Translations under genes and position numbers: made by a program
Notes under the pieces: generated by a model
Seen by the model: the letters and a program-made list of their open reading frames with translations, nothing else
Told to the model about the DNA's origin: nothing
Databases searched by the model: none
Shown: in pieces, positions 24,796 to 36,720 of the stretch
How positions within the stretch are numbered: position 1 is the stretch's first letter
Layout of the letters: each line of letters begins with the position of its first letter
Origin: Juglans regia
Taxonomy: Eukaryota > Streptophyta > Magnoliopsida > Fagales > Juglandaceae
Assembly: GCF_001411555.2 (NCBI RefSeq)
Contig: NC_049907.1
Location: 32,191,734-32,255,733 of the forward strand
Direction of reading: 5' to 3'
Length of the DNA stretch: 64,000 nt

Positions 24796-27034
24796 TGTGG
24801 CGCCCCCGACCCCTATGTAGAGAAAACACGGGAATCGAGACGCCGGGATGATGACAACACGGTCACACATCCCAACGAAGTGCCAGTGTGTGTACATGCA
24901 ACGGTGTACAACAACAACGCAGCGGATTAGTCAACTAAGTACCAGAATTTAAATACAAGCAAACATCAGTAAAGATTTAAAAGCAGTTATACAGTCATCC
25001 AAAATAAAGTTAACACATGTCCCGAAAATACAGAAGGGTAAAATAAAATAACAATAAACAGTGATCCCAGATCACTCCTCGGGCGGAGCCGTCTCCTCAG
25101 GCTCACCCTCCTCCTCCTCATCTGCATCAAAATCTGCGTTACCACAGAATGGTACCGCAGGTAAGTATAACCCAAAAATAATCTCAGGAATAAAATGCAT
25201 TATGCCACCAACATGCATGCATATGAAGAAATATGCATTTTTCCTCAAAATATCATTTTCCCCGAAAATGATTAATTTTCCAACACACGCCAAAAATCCC
25301 ATTTGGCCCAAAAATAATCCGTAAAACATTTTCCCAGAAAATGATTTACACAAAATCCAACTCACACTATTTTTTCCAGAAAATAGTCCATTTAATCCGT
25401 CAATACCCTATGCACCATGGCCTCCCCTAGGGACCATCCGCACGTCCTGGCTTCGTAGCGATGCCCAGTTCCGCGCCCAGCGCGTACATGGCCGAGCACT
25501 CACTACGCAACGAGCGATGCCCAGTTCCGCGCCCAGCGCGTACATGGCCAGACATCCTCTAGTCCCCGCCAGCAGAAGGACCACGGAGTCGGCACGAATC
25601 TCTCGTCCGATCCCATTGTCGCCCAGCGACAATCCAGGGGACGTTACTCAGTTTATTCCGCTCCCGAGTAACCAGAGGAGCTCCACCGAGATAATGCCCC
25701 ATCTCGGCTTGGGGTTCGTGATACACACGCACCCAACAAATCATTCACATGAAAATCCCATTTTCATAAACACATGAACATGAATGCAATACACGAAAAC
25801 CCAGTTTCCTTTACAAACATGATCATGCATGGAACCATGAAATGTACATGAACCAACCAATCCAAAATCCATCAATAACCAATAACCAATAACCAATAAC
25901 CAATCCAATCCAATCAAACCAACAACTCCAATCACAAATCCATCCGACCCCCGTACTCCTCGGACTCAGTCCGGCATGCCAAAAATACAGTGAAATGAGT
26001 TAGTGCAAAAATACATAAAATTCATGAGAATTCTTTGGAGAAATACTTACAGCGCTATATGATAATTTCCGGAGGATCACGAAGCTGAAAAAGGCGACGT
26101 CTGAGCAACACCACAGTGTAAAATACACTGTGGCCGTGGGTCACAAATACCCACTTTTCAACGGAGACAAACGAAGACCCCAAAATGATAGGGTAGGGCC
26201 TAGAGAGGTCGGTGAAGCCAATGGTGGTGGTGGTTTGCCGTGGATGACGGCGCGAATGGTGGTTTAAGGCCAAAAATGTACAAATCGGAAATGGACTTGG
26301 TGGGGCTTCACCGGTGACGGATCGGAGCCGGGGTTGGGTCCAAAGGGTTGCCAAGAGGTCGGGGATGAAGTGGTAGGAAGATGGTGGACAATGGCGGTGC
26401 GACGGCGGCGCAACGGCGGAAAGAGTGCCGCGGCTTCGTGGGTCTCGTGGGGGCTAACGGCGGCTTGGATGGAAGTGAGGTTGGTGGGGTAAGGTCGCCG
26501 GCGGCAGGGGAACCGAATGGAGGGGGCGGTGTCGACCACGGCGGCTCGATGGCGGCGGGCTGGGGTGGAGCCCGAAGTCGCACGGGGAGAGAGAAGGAGA
26601 GAGAGGGAATCGGGTTCGCGCGGGAGAGAAGGGACCGAAAGAAAATAAGGGAAAAAAGAAAAAGGAAGGAAAAGAAAATGAGAGGAAAGAAAAAGAGGGA
26701 AAAAGAAATAAGGTCCAATCCTCATAACTTGGGTCACGAAAATGATCCAACGGAAATGATTTTAAAACCACAAATTAAATAAAATAATTTAAACGTAATG
26801 GTAAAGTCAAATTGAAATAATTAAATCTCACAGTAATTAATTAAATATGAAAAGCAGTTTAAATGCACAACAATAAATAAATATTAAGAAAGCACATAAA
26901 ATATTAATTCTCCCCAATTAAAAATCCTAAAAATAATCCAATTAAAATCCAGTAATTTTAAAATAAGAGAATAAATTTTTGAATAAATAAAAATAATCTT
27001 TCAATAAAAATACACTAAAATACGGGGTGTTACA
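24796..27034 (-). mobile_element. Solo LTR of Ty3 family A, nested in the copia element
   Basis: This 2239-bp sequence starts TGTGGCGCCCCCGAC and ends in the complement of TGTAACACCCCG. It matches the 5' LTR of element A at 49935-52135 in reverse orientation throughout. It is flanked by ATATT at 24791-24795 and 27035-27039, a clean 5-bp target duplication, with no internal sequence. It is therefore a solo LTR left by LTR-LTR recombination. It inserted at the very edge of the copia 5' LTR. Proline- or arginine-rich frames inside (26055-26782) belong to its GC-rich R region. Confidence 0.92.
25615..25707 (-). other. LTR three-hairpin module (solo LTR copy)
   Basis: It carries the same perfect stems as element A, on the minus strand: CCGAGAT/ATCTCGG (25701-25707 with 25686-25692), GTTACTC/GAGTAAC, and ATTGTCG/CGACAAT (25627-25633 with 25615-25621). 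Confidence 0.65.
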
Positions 27035-27035
27035 A

Positions 27036-27221
27036 TATTAAATGTAAAATACATGTAAAAAATACTACTATATATATTCTGAATATCAATTTTGTAAAAT
27101 AATACAAGATATTTATACTACAAAAGGTTAAATAAAAATGAGTGTAATTACATGTATGGACAAAATAAAAATAACATATTACAATAAAACTTTGTACGAG
27201 TTATTATTACATTATGTAATA
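27036..27221 (-). repeat. copia 5' LTR
   Basis: Partner of the 3' LTR at 20007-20189. Its edge TATT is duplicated at 24792-24795 by the solo-LTR insertion. A minus-strand TATA-like GTATAAAT lies at about 27111-27118. Its upstream edge, 27221, abuts the GGAAT duplication next to the FRK promoter. Confidence 0.85.
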
Positions 27222-27340
27222 GGAATCCACCGTCCGTCCCTCTATAAATAAATACCACCACAATCTCTTGCCAAAAGTCTCTCCTCCATCTTCTCTCCGT
27301 CTTTGCAAAAGACCAATATTTATATAAGTATTCAATTCTG
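27222..27340 (+). promoter_or_regulatory. FRK core promoter and 5' UTR
   Basis: A TATA box (TATAAATA, 27243-27250) lies 91 bp upstream of the ATG, predicting a start site near 27275-27283 and a 5' UTR of about 60 nt rich in CT. Only 21 bp separate the copia element edge from the TATA box. All native sequence further upstream now sits beyond 20006. Confidence 0.7.
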
Positions 27341-30300
27341 ATGGCTTCGTGGCTAAACAATAATGGGGTGCCCGAGTCGGGAAGCGGTCTGATCGTGAGT
27401 TTCGGTGAGATGCTGATCGACTTCGTGCCGACCGTCTCCGGGGTTTCCTTGGCCGAAGCTCCGGGATTCCTCAAGGCCCCCGGTGGAGCCCCCGCCAACG
27501 TGGCCATCGCCGTTTCCAGGCTCGGCGGTAAGGCCGCCTTCGTTGGCAAGCTCGGTGACGACGAGTTCGGCCACATGCTTGCCGGGATCCTGGATCAAAA
27601 CGGCGTCGCCGGTAACGGAATTAACTTCGATCAGGGTGCCCGCACTGCCCTCGCTTTCGTCACCCTACGCGCCGACGGCGAGCGTGAGTTCATGTTTTAC
27701 CGCAACCCCAGCGCCGACATGCTCCTCCGGCCCGAGGAGCTCAACCTCGAACTTATTAGATCCGTACGCGCTCTCCCTCTCTCCCTCTCTCTCTCCCTCT
27801 CTGAAACTTCAACTTCTTCGCTATTGGTAGCTGCTATTATTTTCTTTCTCTGAAGTTTTCCGGAAAAAATATGTTTTTATTAGTCCTCATGGATCTTGGG
27901 AAAGGGAAGCGGTAATCTCACGCGCGTTGGCGGGGTCACAGGCTCAAAGCCTGTTCTTGGGATCTACCGTAAGAAACCATCATCTGGCACGGTGTCGGGT
28001 GTCCCACGAATATCTGTGGATTCCGCAAATTGCGCAACGCGATCTCTGTCTCTATACAATGAACGATGGAAAGTGGGCCGATCTCACGTGCCACGAAATT
28101 CAGAAATCATGTCGTGTGACCCACGTCTGGGTCCCATACTTTAACGAAAATGACGAAATTCAGAAATCATGTCATGTAAATTTATTTTATTATTTTATTT
28201 TATAAATTTTATTATTATTTATAAATTATTTAAATTAATCTCAATTTATCTTTTAATTCAAACGAGACCATATCATAAAATACGAATCTTTCTTTGATTC
28301 TTTTCATAAATTAAATGAGTAAATAATACGGTAAAAAATATTTATAATTTATCTAATATTTTTTCACAAAATATAATTTTTTTAAATTTTAAATACATTA
28401 AAATTAAAATTCAAAAAAATATTATTTTATTTAATTATAATTTAAGAGTTTTAAATTAGTTGGAGTTTGTCATTTCTCAAATTAAATAAATAAATGCTAA
28501 ATAAATGAATGGTTGGAATCACGCGCTGTTTCGGACGATTGGGATTAGTTCGGCTCTCCAAAACTTTTGGCTTTGGAATATCACAAGAGCTTTACTTTTC
28601 GCTTTGGAATATCTGATAAGAGGATTGTTATTTATTATTTTCACATATTATATATTATATTTATTTTTAATTTAATTAAATTTTGGTTTTATTTTTTATA
28701 AATTAATTAAATTTTTTTATTCATTCCTATGCTACAGAATTGATAAGAGAAATCATTAAAAAATTATGTGTGATCTGAGCTTTAAAGATGATGAATAGAA
28801 CTTTCATATGATAAATGAGTTTTACAAGTTCAAATAATCAACTTTGATATTGTCAATACCAAAAATTGCACGACAGGTTGAAAGGGAGAAATAAATTATC
28901 CTCACTCCACGATAGTGATTTAGGCTTCCATGTGGTGCCTTTTGTATTCATCTAAAAAATAAATAATAAATAAATAGAGATAGAGACAAAGATTTATATC
29001 GTTCTTTTTTACAATCTCTTAAGGTTTCATAAATCTCTTAATACAATAGAAAAATTTAAAATTTTGATAGGTTAAAGATGACGCCTCTCTTGAAAGAAGA
29101 TCTTTTTGAATCGCTCAGTGTGTGGAGTCTATGTGTAGAGAAGTTGTAGAGAGTTCCCTTCATTTGTAGAGATCTCTTTTTATAGATGTCTATTTCCATC
29201 CTTAGAGTGATTGAATCCAATTGACTTTGTGAATTATTTTACTTTTAGGAATTTGAGTTAACTTCTTTTAATTAATCTTTTTTAATCTTATCTTTTGTCT
29301 TTATCTCTTACCTTACCTTACGTTCTTATGGTTTTCTAGTCAATTTATCCCTATCAGGTATAGTCTTTTTGTAAAAAAAAATCTCATCTTTAAAAGTGTA
29401 GAATATTATTTTGTGGGATCTACTTTTTTAACAAAAAGTCCGCATAGAATTTGATCTATTTGTGTAGGTAGCATTATTTTTTCAATTATGACGTTCTACT
29501 TCCTTTTTATCCACTAAAGTTTTGCTAAATTTCGGCAAATGATAGTTAAATATCTCAGATACGTAGTTTTGTTAGAAAAACCAAAATCCAAATATATTTT
29601 GAATCAGTCATTGGTTTATAGACGATTTATTTTGTATTACGTTATCTACATCTTGGAATAATATAATAATTTTCTGGGAAATGAATGTTTTAAAATAATT
29701 ATGATTGATGTTGATGCAATTTTTTGGGTTTGTCTGTCCAACAATTAGGTTGAATGTAATAAATAAAGTGTATAAAATGTAAATAAAGAGAACATAACTT
29801 TATGTAATTCGGCATAAAAATCCACGTCCACAAGTCATATATTGGATGATTTTGCGTTGAAAAAAATGTCGTTCTTGTAGAAATATGGAGAGAAAGCCAA
29901 TAGTCTGCCTTGATTTGTAGAGATTTTTCTTTTATGGAGGTTTTCTTTTTATAGAGGTCTCTATTGTTCTTGAGTTTGTTTTCCTTACTCATTAGTCAAC
30001 TTTCTTTTCCTTGCAATGAATTTCCAATGGGTTAGACCCTCTTTCATTTCATATTGTGGAATTAAGCAAGTCCTGTTATAATTGTGTTCATAGGCCAAAG
30101 TATTTCACTACGGATCCATAAGCTTGATCGTGGAGCCATGCAGATCGGCACACCTAAAGGCGATGGAGGTGGCCAAGGATGCTGGTGCCCTGCTCTCCTA
30201 CGACCCTAACCTCCGGCTGCCACTGTGGCCGTCAGCGGAGGAGGCATGTAAGCAGATAAAGAGCATATGGGACAAGGCGGACATCATTAAGGTGAGCGAT

Positions 30301-32114
30301 GTGGAGCTGGATTTCCTCACGGGAAGTGACAAGTGTGATGATGCCGCAGCGTTGTCACTATGGCACCCTAACTTGAAGCTGCTCCTTGTCACTCTGGGTG
30401 AGAAAGGCTGCAGATACTACACGAAGGTAAGCTTTTCTGAGTTTACTTACTGTTAAATTTGGCTGTTAGCTAAAAAAAAACTATGGACTTTTAAAGTAGA
30501 TAGCTGTGATGGGTACGTGGTGGTTTTGAAGGATGAAACTTCCACAGAAAAAGGGGATGTTAGGCTTGGCAGGGGGCTGATTAGCCGAGCTTTAAACTTT
30601 ACAATAAATAAAGAATGGACAAACTTTTGCAGTTTATCAAAGCACCTTTTTTTTCCCCTTGAGAAGACTGCCGACGTATTCATAGCGCCGTGGGCCTTGC
30701 CTTTTGCTATTGGAAATACTGTTCACACTTTTTGTCGGTTGGCCTTTCTTTTCTTTAGCAGTGCAAGTGGGATATGCTTACAATATCTTGACATTTAAAA
30801 ATTTGGAAAACAAAGGCCCTATCACCTAACCATTTCAGTCACTGTCAGTGCCAACTCTCCCCCCAACTTGAGATTTATTATTATTTACTTTTCCATCATC
30901 AATGGGGTTTTGGGTATAGGACATTTTTTTTATTTCTGAATAAGGGGAGTTTGCAATGTTTAAATATAAGCCTGAAGGTTGCTGTTGTCATCATGCAGAA
31001 TTAATTCGGATAGGTCAATCCACTTTGTTTTTTGTTATATATGAATCTAAGGATTGTGACCTAAGCATAGCGGTAACTGCTATGAAAAGCAATCTTTTTG
31101 GGGAGATTCATCTGGCTCCACTCTCATATCAGTCAAGGCAGAATATGCTCTGCCCAGGTAGCCAAATTTTTTTGTAAAGGCAACTTAAAGAAAATAATGG
31201 AGAGCTAAGAAACAAACACTTTCTTTGTTGAAGTCGTGGTAAGATAATATGACAATAAGTTCCACAAGGGTGGAAAGTTTACTTGTGTTTTTGTTTCTGT
31301 TACTGCGTCGTGGCATCTTCTTTCAGAAACTTATCTTTATTCTGGTGGAATAAATGAGTTCTGAAAATTGAGTAATTCTACATATAAACGTGAAGTGCGT
31401 AATCGCTTTGAAAAATAGTGGGGTCCACTATTAAAAAGTTAATTTTTTTATCTGATGTTCCATGTTTTATTCACTTTTTTCAAAACGATTACACGGCAGT
31501 TGCAAAATTCACGATTGTAAATATATTTTCTCCTGAAAATTGTCTATACTAAGCCAGGTGACATTCGAAAACCGGATGACACTTTCAACCTAAACTGACA
31601 AATCTTCATCACCATATGCTTGTGCAACAAGTTATTTTTCAACAAATGGAATTAATTTGCTTAAGCAGAAAATTTTCATTTGCCTTAAAGCTCTACATTA
31701 CTTGTTTGCACAAACAGAACTTCCATGGAGAAGTGGAGGCTTTTCATGTCAAAACGGTGGATTCGACTGGTGCTGGGGATTCATTTGTTGGTGCCCTACT
31801 CAGCAAGATTGTGGACGATCAATCTATACTTGAAGTAAGCACTCTCATTCTTCGAACTCAAGTTAAATATTTTGATTTTGAATTAACTAAATCATCTTAA
31901 ACAGATTTGATTTTGAATTAAGGCAGTTGCCATAATCATAGGCCACGCTTCTAAATGTGTGTTTTTGCCTTTACTTTGGTTGAAGGATGAACCGAGGCTG
32001 AGGCAAGTGCTAAAATTTGCAAATGCATGTGGAGCCATTACAACTACCAAAAAGGGAGCAATACCTGCACTTCCAACGGAGTCTGAAGTCTGCAGTCTTC
32101 TCAAAGGAGCCTAG
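27341..32114 (+). CDS. FRK: Fructokinase (PfkB family), four exons
   Basis: Fructokinase phosphorylates fructose with ATP to fructose-6-phosphate, in the cytosol, feeding glycolysis and starch or cell-wall synthesis after sucrose cleavage. Exons are 27341-27763, 30094-30426, 31718-31834 and 31986-32114 (TAG). All introns are GT-AG in phase 0, giving 333 residues, the usual length for plant fructokinases. Visible motifs are GEMLIDFVP (residues 22-30), PfkB signature 1 around [19 protein letters not shown] (45-63), the [12 protein letters not shown] segment in exon 2, and signature 2 [14 protein letters not shown] in exon 3, with the catalytic-base Asp of GAGD at residue 273. The C-terminus has [18 protein letters not shown]. 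No signal or transit peptide is apparent, which fits a cytosolic isoform. No disabling change was seen. Which FRK paralogue it is cannot be told from here. Confidence 0.95.
27764..30093 (+). other. FRK intron 1
   Basis: A 2330-nt intron that starts GTACGC with a CT-rich repeat (27772-27802) and ends TTCATAG. It contains a 27-nt direct repeat (gaaattcagaaatcatgtcg at about 28096 and 28156), long AT-rich stretches, and two leader-like segments near 28970-29190 and 29790-29970 that resemble 13860-14200. No coding sequence is supported in it. Confidence 0.85.
30427..31717 (+). other. FRK intron 2, with a small MITE
   Basis: A 1291-nt intron from GTAAGC to ACAG. At about 31376-31530, 'ctacatataaacgtgaa' and 'ttcacgattgtaaatat' face each other as imperfect terminal inverted repeats of a short MITE-like element. 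Other frames in the intron are not coding. Confidence 0.75.
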
Positions 32115-32513
32115 ATGACAATGGTTTGCATTTATTAATGCTACTCCTTTTGCTTTGGAGGACTTGTCAGTTATGACACTTTATTTTTGGCCATAGGAGA
32201 TGCTTTCCGCTCGATTAAAGAGGGTTTCAATCTCTCATTTTCAGTCGTTTGTCCACATTCTGTAATGATGGAACGGCTTGTGTTTACTGGTTTGTATTAT
32301 CAAATAAACGTTTCCAAAACGTTTGGTTCGTCTTGGTTCACCAGATGTGATAATCAAAGCGTGGGTGACACACTTAACAGTCCTAGATCTAGTGTTTCTC
32401 CTGTTTGCTTGCTTTTTAAAAAGCCATTGCAAATCCTCATTTTCACCAATTATTTTAACCACCTTTTGCATTTGTTTATAGCTGTATTAAGTTTCCGTCT
32501 AGGATTTAACCGG
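32115..32513 (+). other. FRK 3' UTR and downstream flank
   Basis: Downstream of the TAG, an AATAAA at 32303-32308 is a reasonable polyadenylation signal. The transcript end cannot be fixed from sequence alone. Confidence 0.45.
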
Positions 32514-33185
32514 ATAGTTTAAAATGTTCGTATGTAGGTGACAGACGTAGCACCAAACACTGAAAAGTCAATTAAGGGTCCGTTGAAAACATAATTATTT
32601 TAAGATATTTTTAAATATTTTATTTTCAAACATCATTCAAATATAAAATATTTTCGATTTCAAATATTGAACTTTTTTTATTTGATTATTATTTAATCAC
32701 TACAATTTTATCAAATTTTTAAATAAAATATAAAAAATGATACATCTTTTTTAAATTAATTTTGATACATAACATACGTAATCAGACAGTTTTAAAATGT
32801 TCATTTGCAGGTGACTCACCTAGCACCAAACATTGGAAAGTCAATTAGGGCTCGTTTGAAAATACAATCATTCTTATATATTTTTAAATATTTTGTTTTT
32901 AATTTTTTATTTGATTACAACTTAATCATTATAATTTTTTCAAATTTCTAAATAAAACACAAAAAGCAATAGAACTTTTTCAAATTTCAAAATAAAAATA
33001 ATATTAAAAAATAATAATAAAATAATTTTTTAAATTTATAATATTTTTATTCAACTTTTTTTTCTCATTTTCCCAAAATCAATAAAATATTCTAATACAA
33101 ACTATTTTACTACTATTTACAAATTATTTCACTATTATTAATAGATATTCTGAGATATTCTTGTATCCAAACGAGTCCAAATATC
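32514..33185. repeat. Duplicated segment with MITE ends, 3' of FRK
   Basis: About 110 bp starting near 32514 recurs near 32787 (shared 'tttaaaatgttc', 'gtagcaccaaacactg', 'aagtcaattaaggg'), about 273 bp apart. The second copy leads into an element bounded by 'gggctcgtttgaaaatac' and 'tgtatccaaacgagtcc', an inverted pair typical of small plant elements. Confidence 0.55.
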
Positions 33186-34162
33186 ATTTATTTGCAATTG
33201 TCAATAAAATAAAATTAAGCAAAAGTGACGATCTATTTACAAATCAATGATACACATTTTAAGCTGTTGATTTGCCGTAATTGATTTATAAGAGAAGTTT
33301 AAGAATTAAATATTTTTCTAATCAAAATTTGTCATGTAAGTAGTGTGGAAGGTGTGTCATCCACAACAGCTTACAAATAAAAAAAAATCTAAAAAATTAT
33401 GTTGTCACCAAATCGGAGTAATTGCACACATACAATCTTTTTTACAGCTCAATTTTAAATGGAAGGCAATAGCGTAAAATCTAAAATGTTGAGGATTTGT
33501 TTCGTACGCCTGGAGCTAGCCTTAACAACTTGTAACTAGAAATGAGAATGGCTCGGGATTATGAGGGAATACCTCCAAAACCTAAGTCAGTAATAATAAA
33601 TTAAATATTATGTATTTAGTGTGTAATTCTCTCTTGAGTTTGATGCGTACCTTTGTGGATATTTGTGTGGGTTGATGGCCTCCATATGGTAAGGCTCATC
33701 CTTCGACTTGGCTTCTTACCCTTGCTGTCAGGATGTAAGCCATCAAAGTCCTAATCTCGTCTGCATGGGACGAGCATCTCACTGGGAATCATTATAACTC
33801 CCCACGTTACCCACCTTTTCATTAAGTTCACATTTCCTTTAAAAATGCTTAAATTTTGCAACCGTATGTTTGGAGGTCCTGCTCGTCTTGGGATGATTCA
33901 TCCGTTGGCACATTTCTCGATAAATTTGATGGCGTCTTTTCAATTGTATCTATATCGAGGGCGTTGGGCGATTCTTCACCTTCACGTCGCTTCGTGGTGT
34001 GTATTTTCTAAGATTCAAAGCATATTGTAAATGCAATTGGGATTATAGTTTTATCTCCTTTCACCGCACTGTAATCCCATTGTCATCCTTATTCTCCTAA
34101 TTCCCCCTCTTTTCCACTTACACTCTTTTCTCCTTTTCCCGCTGCATAATACTCTTTCGTCA
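33186..34162. other. Intergenic DNA, no supported feature
   Basis: AT-rich up to about 33500, then unique-looking mixed sequence. The frame at 33845-34030 has no recognisable motif. Confidence 0.4.
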
Positions 34163-34499
34163 ATGGCCTCTGAGAAATCCACCCAACCCACAGCTTTCGG
34201 TGGGGGAGACGCTTTAGAGGTTGGCGATGTCGGGCCACATCCTGGAGAGACCATAGCTATGTTCGCGGACTCTCGAGAAGTATTTGCAGGACCTTGACCT
34301 TAGCCAAGTTGTCATTGACGAAGAAGCTTGTTCATTCAGCTGCAAGTTGGGAATGAAAGAGATCCCCGATCCCGATGCTTTTACGGGTCGTGCTTTCCTG
34401 GCCATGCCTGAACTTGCTGCTCCCCAGCCCGGCGATCCCGATCCCGACGTTTCTGAGGTTGACACTCTCGATGTCGAGGTCTTCGAGCATGGTGCCTGA
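34163..34499 (+). pseudogene. Unidentified acidic ORF with one frameshift
   Basis: An ATG at 34163 opens a frame (MASEKSTQPTAFGGG...) that stays coding-like to about 34275. It then continues in another frame (QDLDLSQVVIDEEA... to FEHGA, TGA at 34497-34499). The joined product would be about 110 residues, rich in D, E and P, with no recognised domain. It lies just left of an LTR edge, so it could be a transposon-internal fragment or a host remnant. Confidence 0.3.
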
Positions 34500-34520
34500 T
34501 GTCGCTACGCCCTAGCTTCT

Positions 34521-34709
34521 TGTGACGCCCCTAGCCCCCGCTTGGGATTCGACGGAAACTGAAGCGTTGGGATATGTAACACAAGGCTACATACCCCTCG
34601 TACATGATAGTTAAGATGCAATGCTCCTAATGATAACTGGCAGTATGCAACATATCGTAGCGGAAAGTCAACTTAGGTCAAATAATAGGACAAATATCAT
34701 GGTACCAAA
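34521..34709 (-). mobile_element. LTR edge fragment (family E, related to the 59-kb solo LTR)
   Basis: It starts TGTGACGCCCCTAGC and continues with the 'gggatatgtaacacaaggct' and 'cagtatgcaacat' blocks shared by reverse LTRs here. It is cut at 34709 by another LTR start. Confidence 0.6.
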
Positions 34710-35074
34710 TGTGGCAGCCCCAGCCCCCGCTTGGGATTGGAAGGTGACTAAGACGCCGGGATATATAACACAAGGCTACACACCCCTCGTACATGACAAA
34801 TAATATGCTATACACCTAAGTACACTAGTAGTATGCAATAACGATGCAATGAAAAAATTAATAAAAGTCGGATAACTAAGCAACGCGATACGCAATTACA
34901 AAGCACATGGTACCATAAACTAATATCATAACCCAAAACATTGTCCCAAAACATAAACATAGGCCTTAAAGGCAAAATATCCCAAAAGCATGAGGCATAT
35001 TTTTAGAGTTCCCAAAACACAGGATTCCCACAAAAGAAACATAAGTCTACAAAAGATGGCAAAAAATGTTGTTG

Positions 35075-35115
<41 letters not shown>

Positions 35116-36720
35116 CTTTCCACAAAACACTTCTACTCTCGTACTCTTTAAGAAGACTCAGGCTTCACGTGCTTCTCTAAAGTCTTGTCTTTATGTCGGT
35201 TGTTACGCCGCTTGAACTCGGCGATGATTTCAAGTATACCCGTGATCTAACGATCGATGGCCTCGAGTCGCTCCCAGAGGGAAGACTCGGGCTGATCCAT
35301 GGCCATTTTAGGCACAATCCTCTTCGGAGGAGGATGTGTCATTCTCTTCCTCTTGGTCATCGTTGCTTCTTACTGAACCTGTTACAACTTCTAATATACT
35401 TGACTTATGCGTGCATGGACATGTACTTGACTTATGCCTTAATTGGAACTTGACTTGTGCACTTAACCAGAACTTGACTTATGCACTTGATCATTTACAA
35501 AAGATTTGTAACAGAGACTTAAACTTTTCATAAAAACTTCTTAACTTTCTTATTCACGTGATCTTATTCAGAACTTGCCTTATCATAACATATCACAAGA
35601 TTTTCATCGAGTGATCCTTATCATATGAGCTCTTATACTTGTTCAGAGGGTGGGCACGACAAGGCTCCCCTCCTTGCACCACGTGTTCCTACTAGTTACC
35701 GCACCATCAATGGTCCATACACTGTGATGAATACATCATAAATAGAGAATCATATTAACTCGATCGTACTTCATCGAGTTACATGCCTTATGCACCCACT
35801 AGCGTTAGGTGCTTCCTCATTCCGACATTCTTTAAAAGGAATCCATTTAAGGCTCGTCGACTATTCTTTGTCAACCCAGGGGTTACCACTCCATTCTTAT
35901 GCACTCCAGAGTGGACAGAGGAGTCCCACTAGCACTTGGGGTCGTGATAAAACTTTTTCTTTGAAAACATTTTCTTCGAAAACACTTTTGAAACACTTCT
36001 TTGAAAATGCTTTTTGAAAACATTTCTTCCCCAAATGCATGTGACATGAGACTTAAACATGCTTACTTATGCATGACATATGACATATGAGATGCCATGC
36101 ATATAACAACCTAGCATAACATATTCATTTTATAGCATGATCACATAAACCATGATAGATATCAAAACATGTGCATAGAACCATAAAAACTTGCTTAGGC
36201 CGAAACTCATAGGCACAAAAACATGAAGATTCATCACATAAACATGTTCCAAACTTCAAGCAAATAACATAGGGATCAAAGCATAGAGAAACAATGCATG
36301 AAATCATAACATTTGACCAATATCCGAATCATTCAAGACATGGTTTGGCCGAAATATCATGATACACATTCCATCATTCTTAAACATGTGAAAACCGAAA
36401 CATATACAAGTATTTTATGGCATATTCATCACAATTTCAAAGCATATAATTCCTTCCATAGGTTGATATAAGATCATATTAACATAATCAAATAAGCAAT
36501 CAAGAAATAGCAACCAAAACAAACATGATAATGAAAAGATTTACACAATCATATACAAGTATTAACCAAGAGTAGGTTGAGTGTATACTTACAAAATTCT
36601 TGTAAGGAAACACTAGCAAGCTGTAAATCCAAACATACCATATTAGAAAGAGTATCTAAAACCCTAACTCATGTTCTTAAGTGTGTGTGTGTGTGTTTCT
36701 AGGGCATCACTTGGTTTTAA
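34710..36720 (-). mobile_element. LTR of family C (reverse), U5-side portion
   Basis: It starts TGTGGCAGCCCCAGC and tracks the family C LTR at 58414-59043 closely: the 'acacccctcgtacatgac' block, a CT microsatellite at about 35080-35110, and the 'ctcttcctcttggtcatcg' block. It then continues through the hairpin module and AT-rich U5. The right edge is uncertain because a plus-strand LTR-like region follows. Confidence 0.65.
35856..35914 (-). other. LTR hairpin module (family C copy)
   Basis: Minus-strand stems are CCACTC/GAGTGG (35909-35914 with 35886-35891) and GTTGAC/GTCGAC (35870-35875 with 35856-35861, one G-U pair, 8-nt loop). The first hairpin of the module is mostly deleted in this copy. 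Confidence 0.55.

Larger units (their letters stand above)
20007..27221 (-). mobile_element. Degenerate Ty1/copia retrotransposon with nested solo LTR
   Basis: A complete but broken copia element: 5' LTR (right), tRNA-Met-type primer site, gag, protease, integrase, reverse transcriptase, RNase H, polypurine tract and 3' LTR (left). Gene order gag-PR-IN-RT-RH is diagnostic of Ty1/copia. All domains carry frameshifts or stops, so it is not autonomous. An inverted internal segment lies between RT and RNase H, and a 2.2-kb Ty3 solo LTR sits at the 5' LTR edge. Without the solo LTR and its duplication the element is about 5.0 kb. It lies divergently just upstream of FRK. Confidence 0.9.

Noticed and set aside
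27483..27830. Other ORFs overlapping FRK exon 1
   Set aside because: They are frame shadows of the GC-rich exon; only the frame from 27341 continues into exons 2-4 with PfkB motifs.
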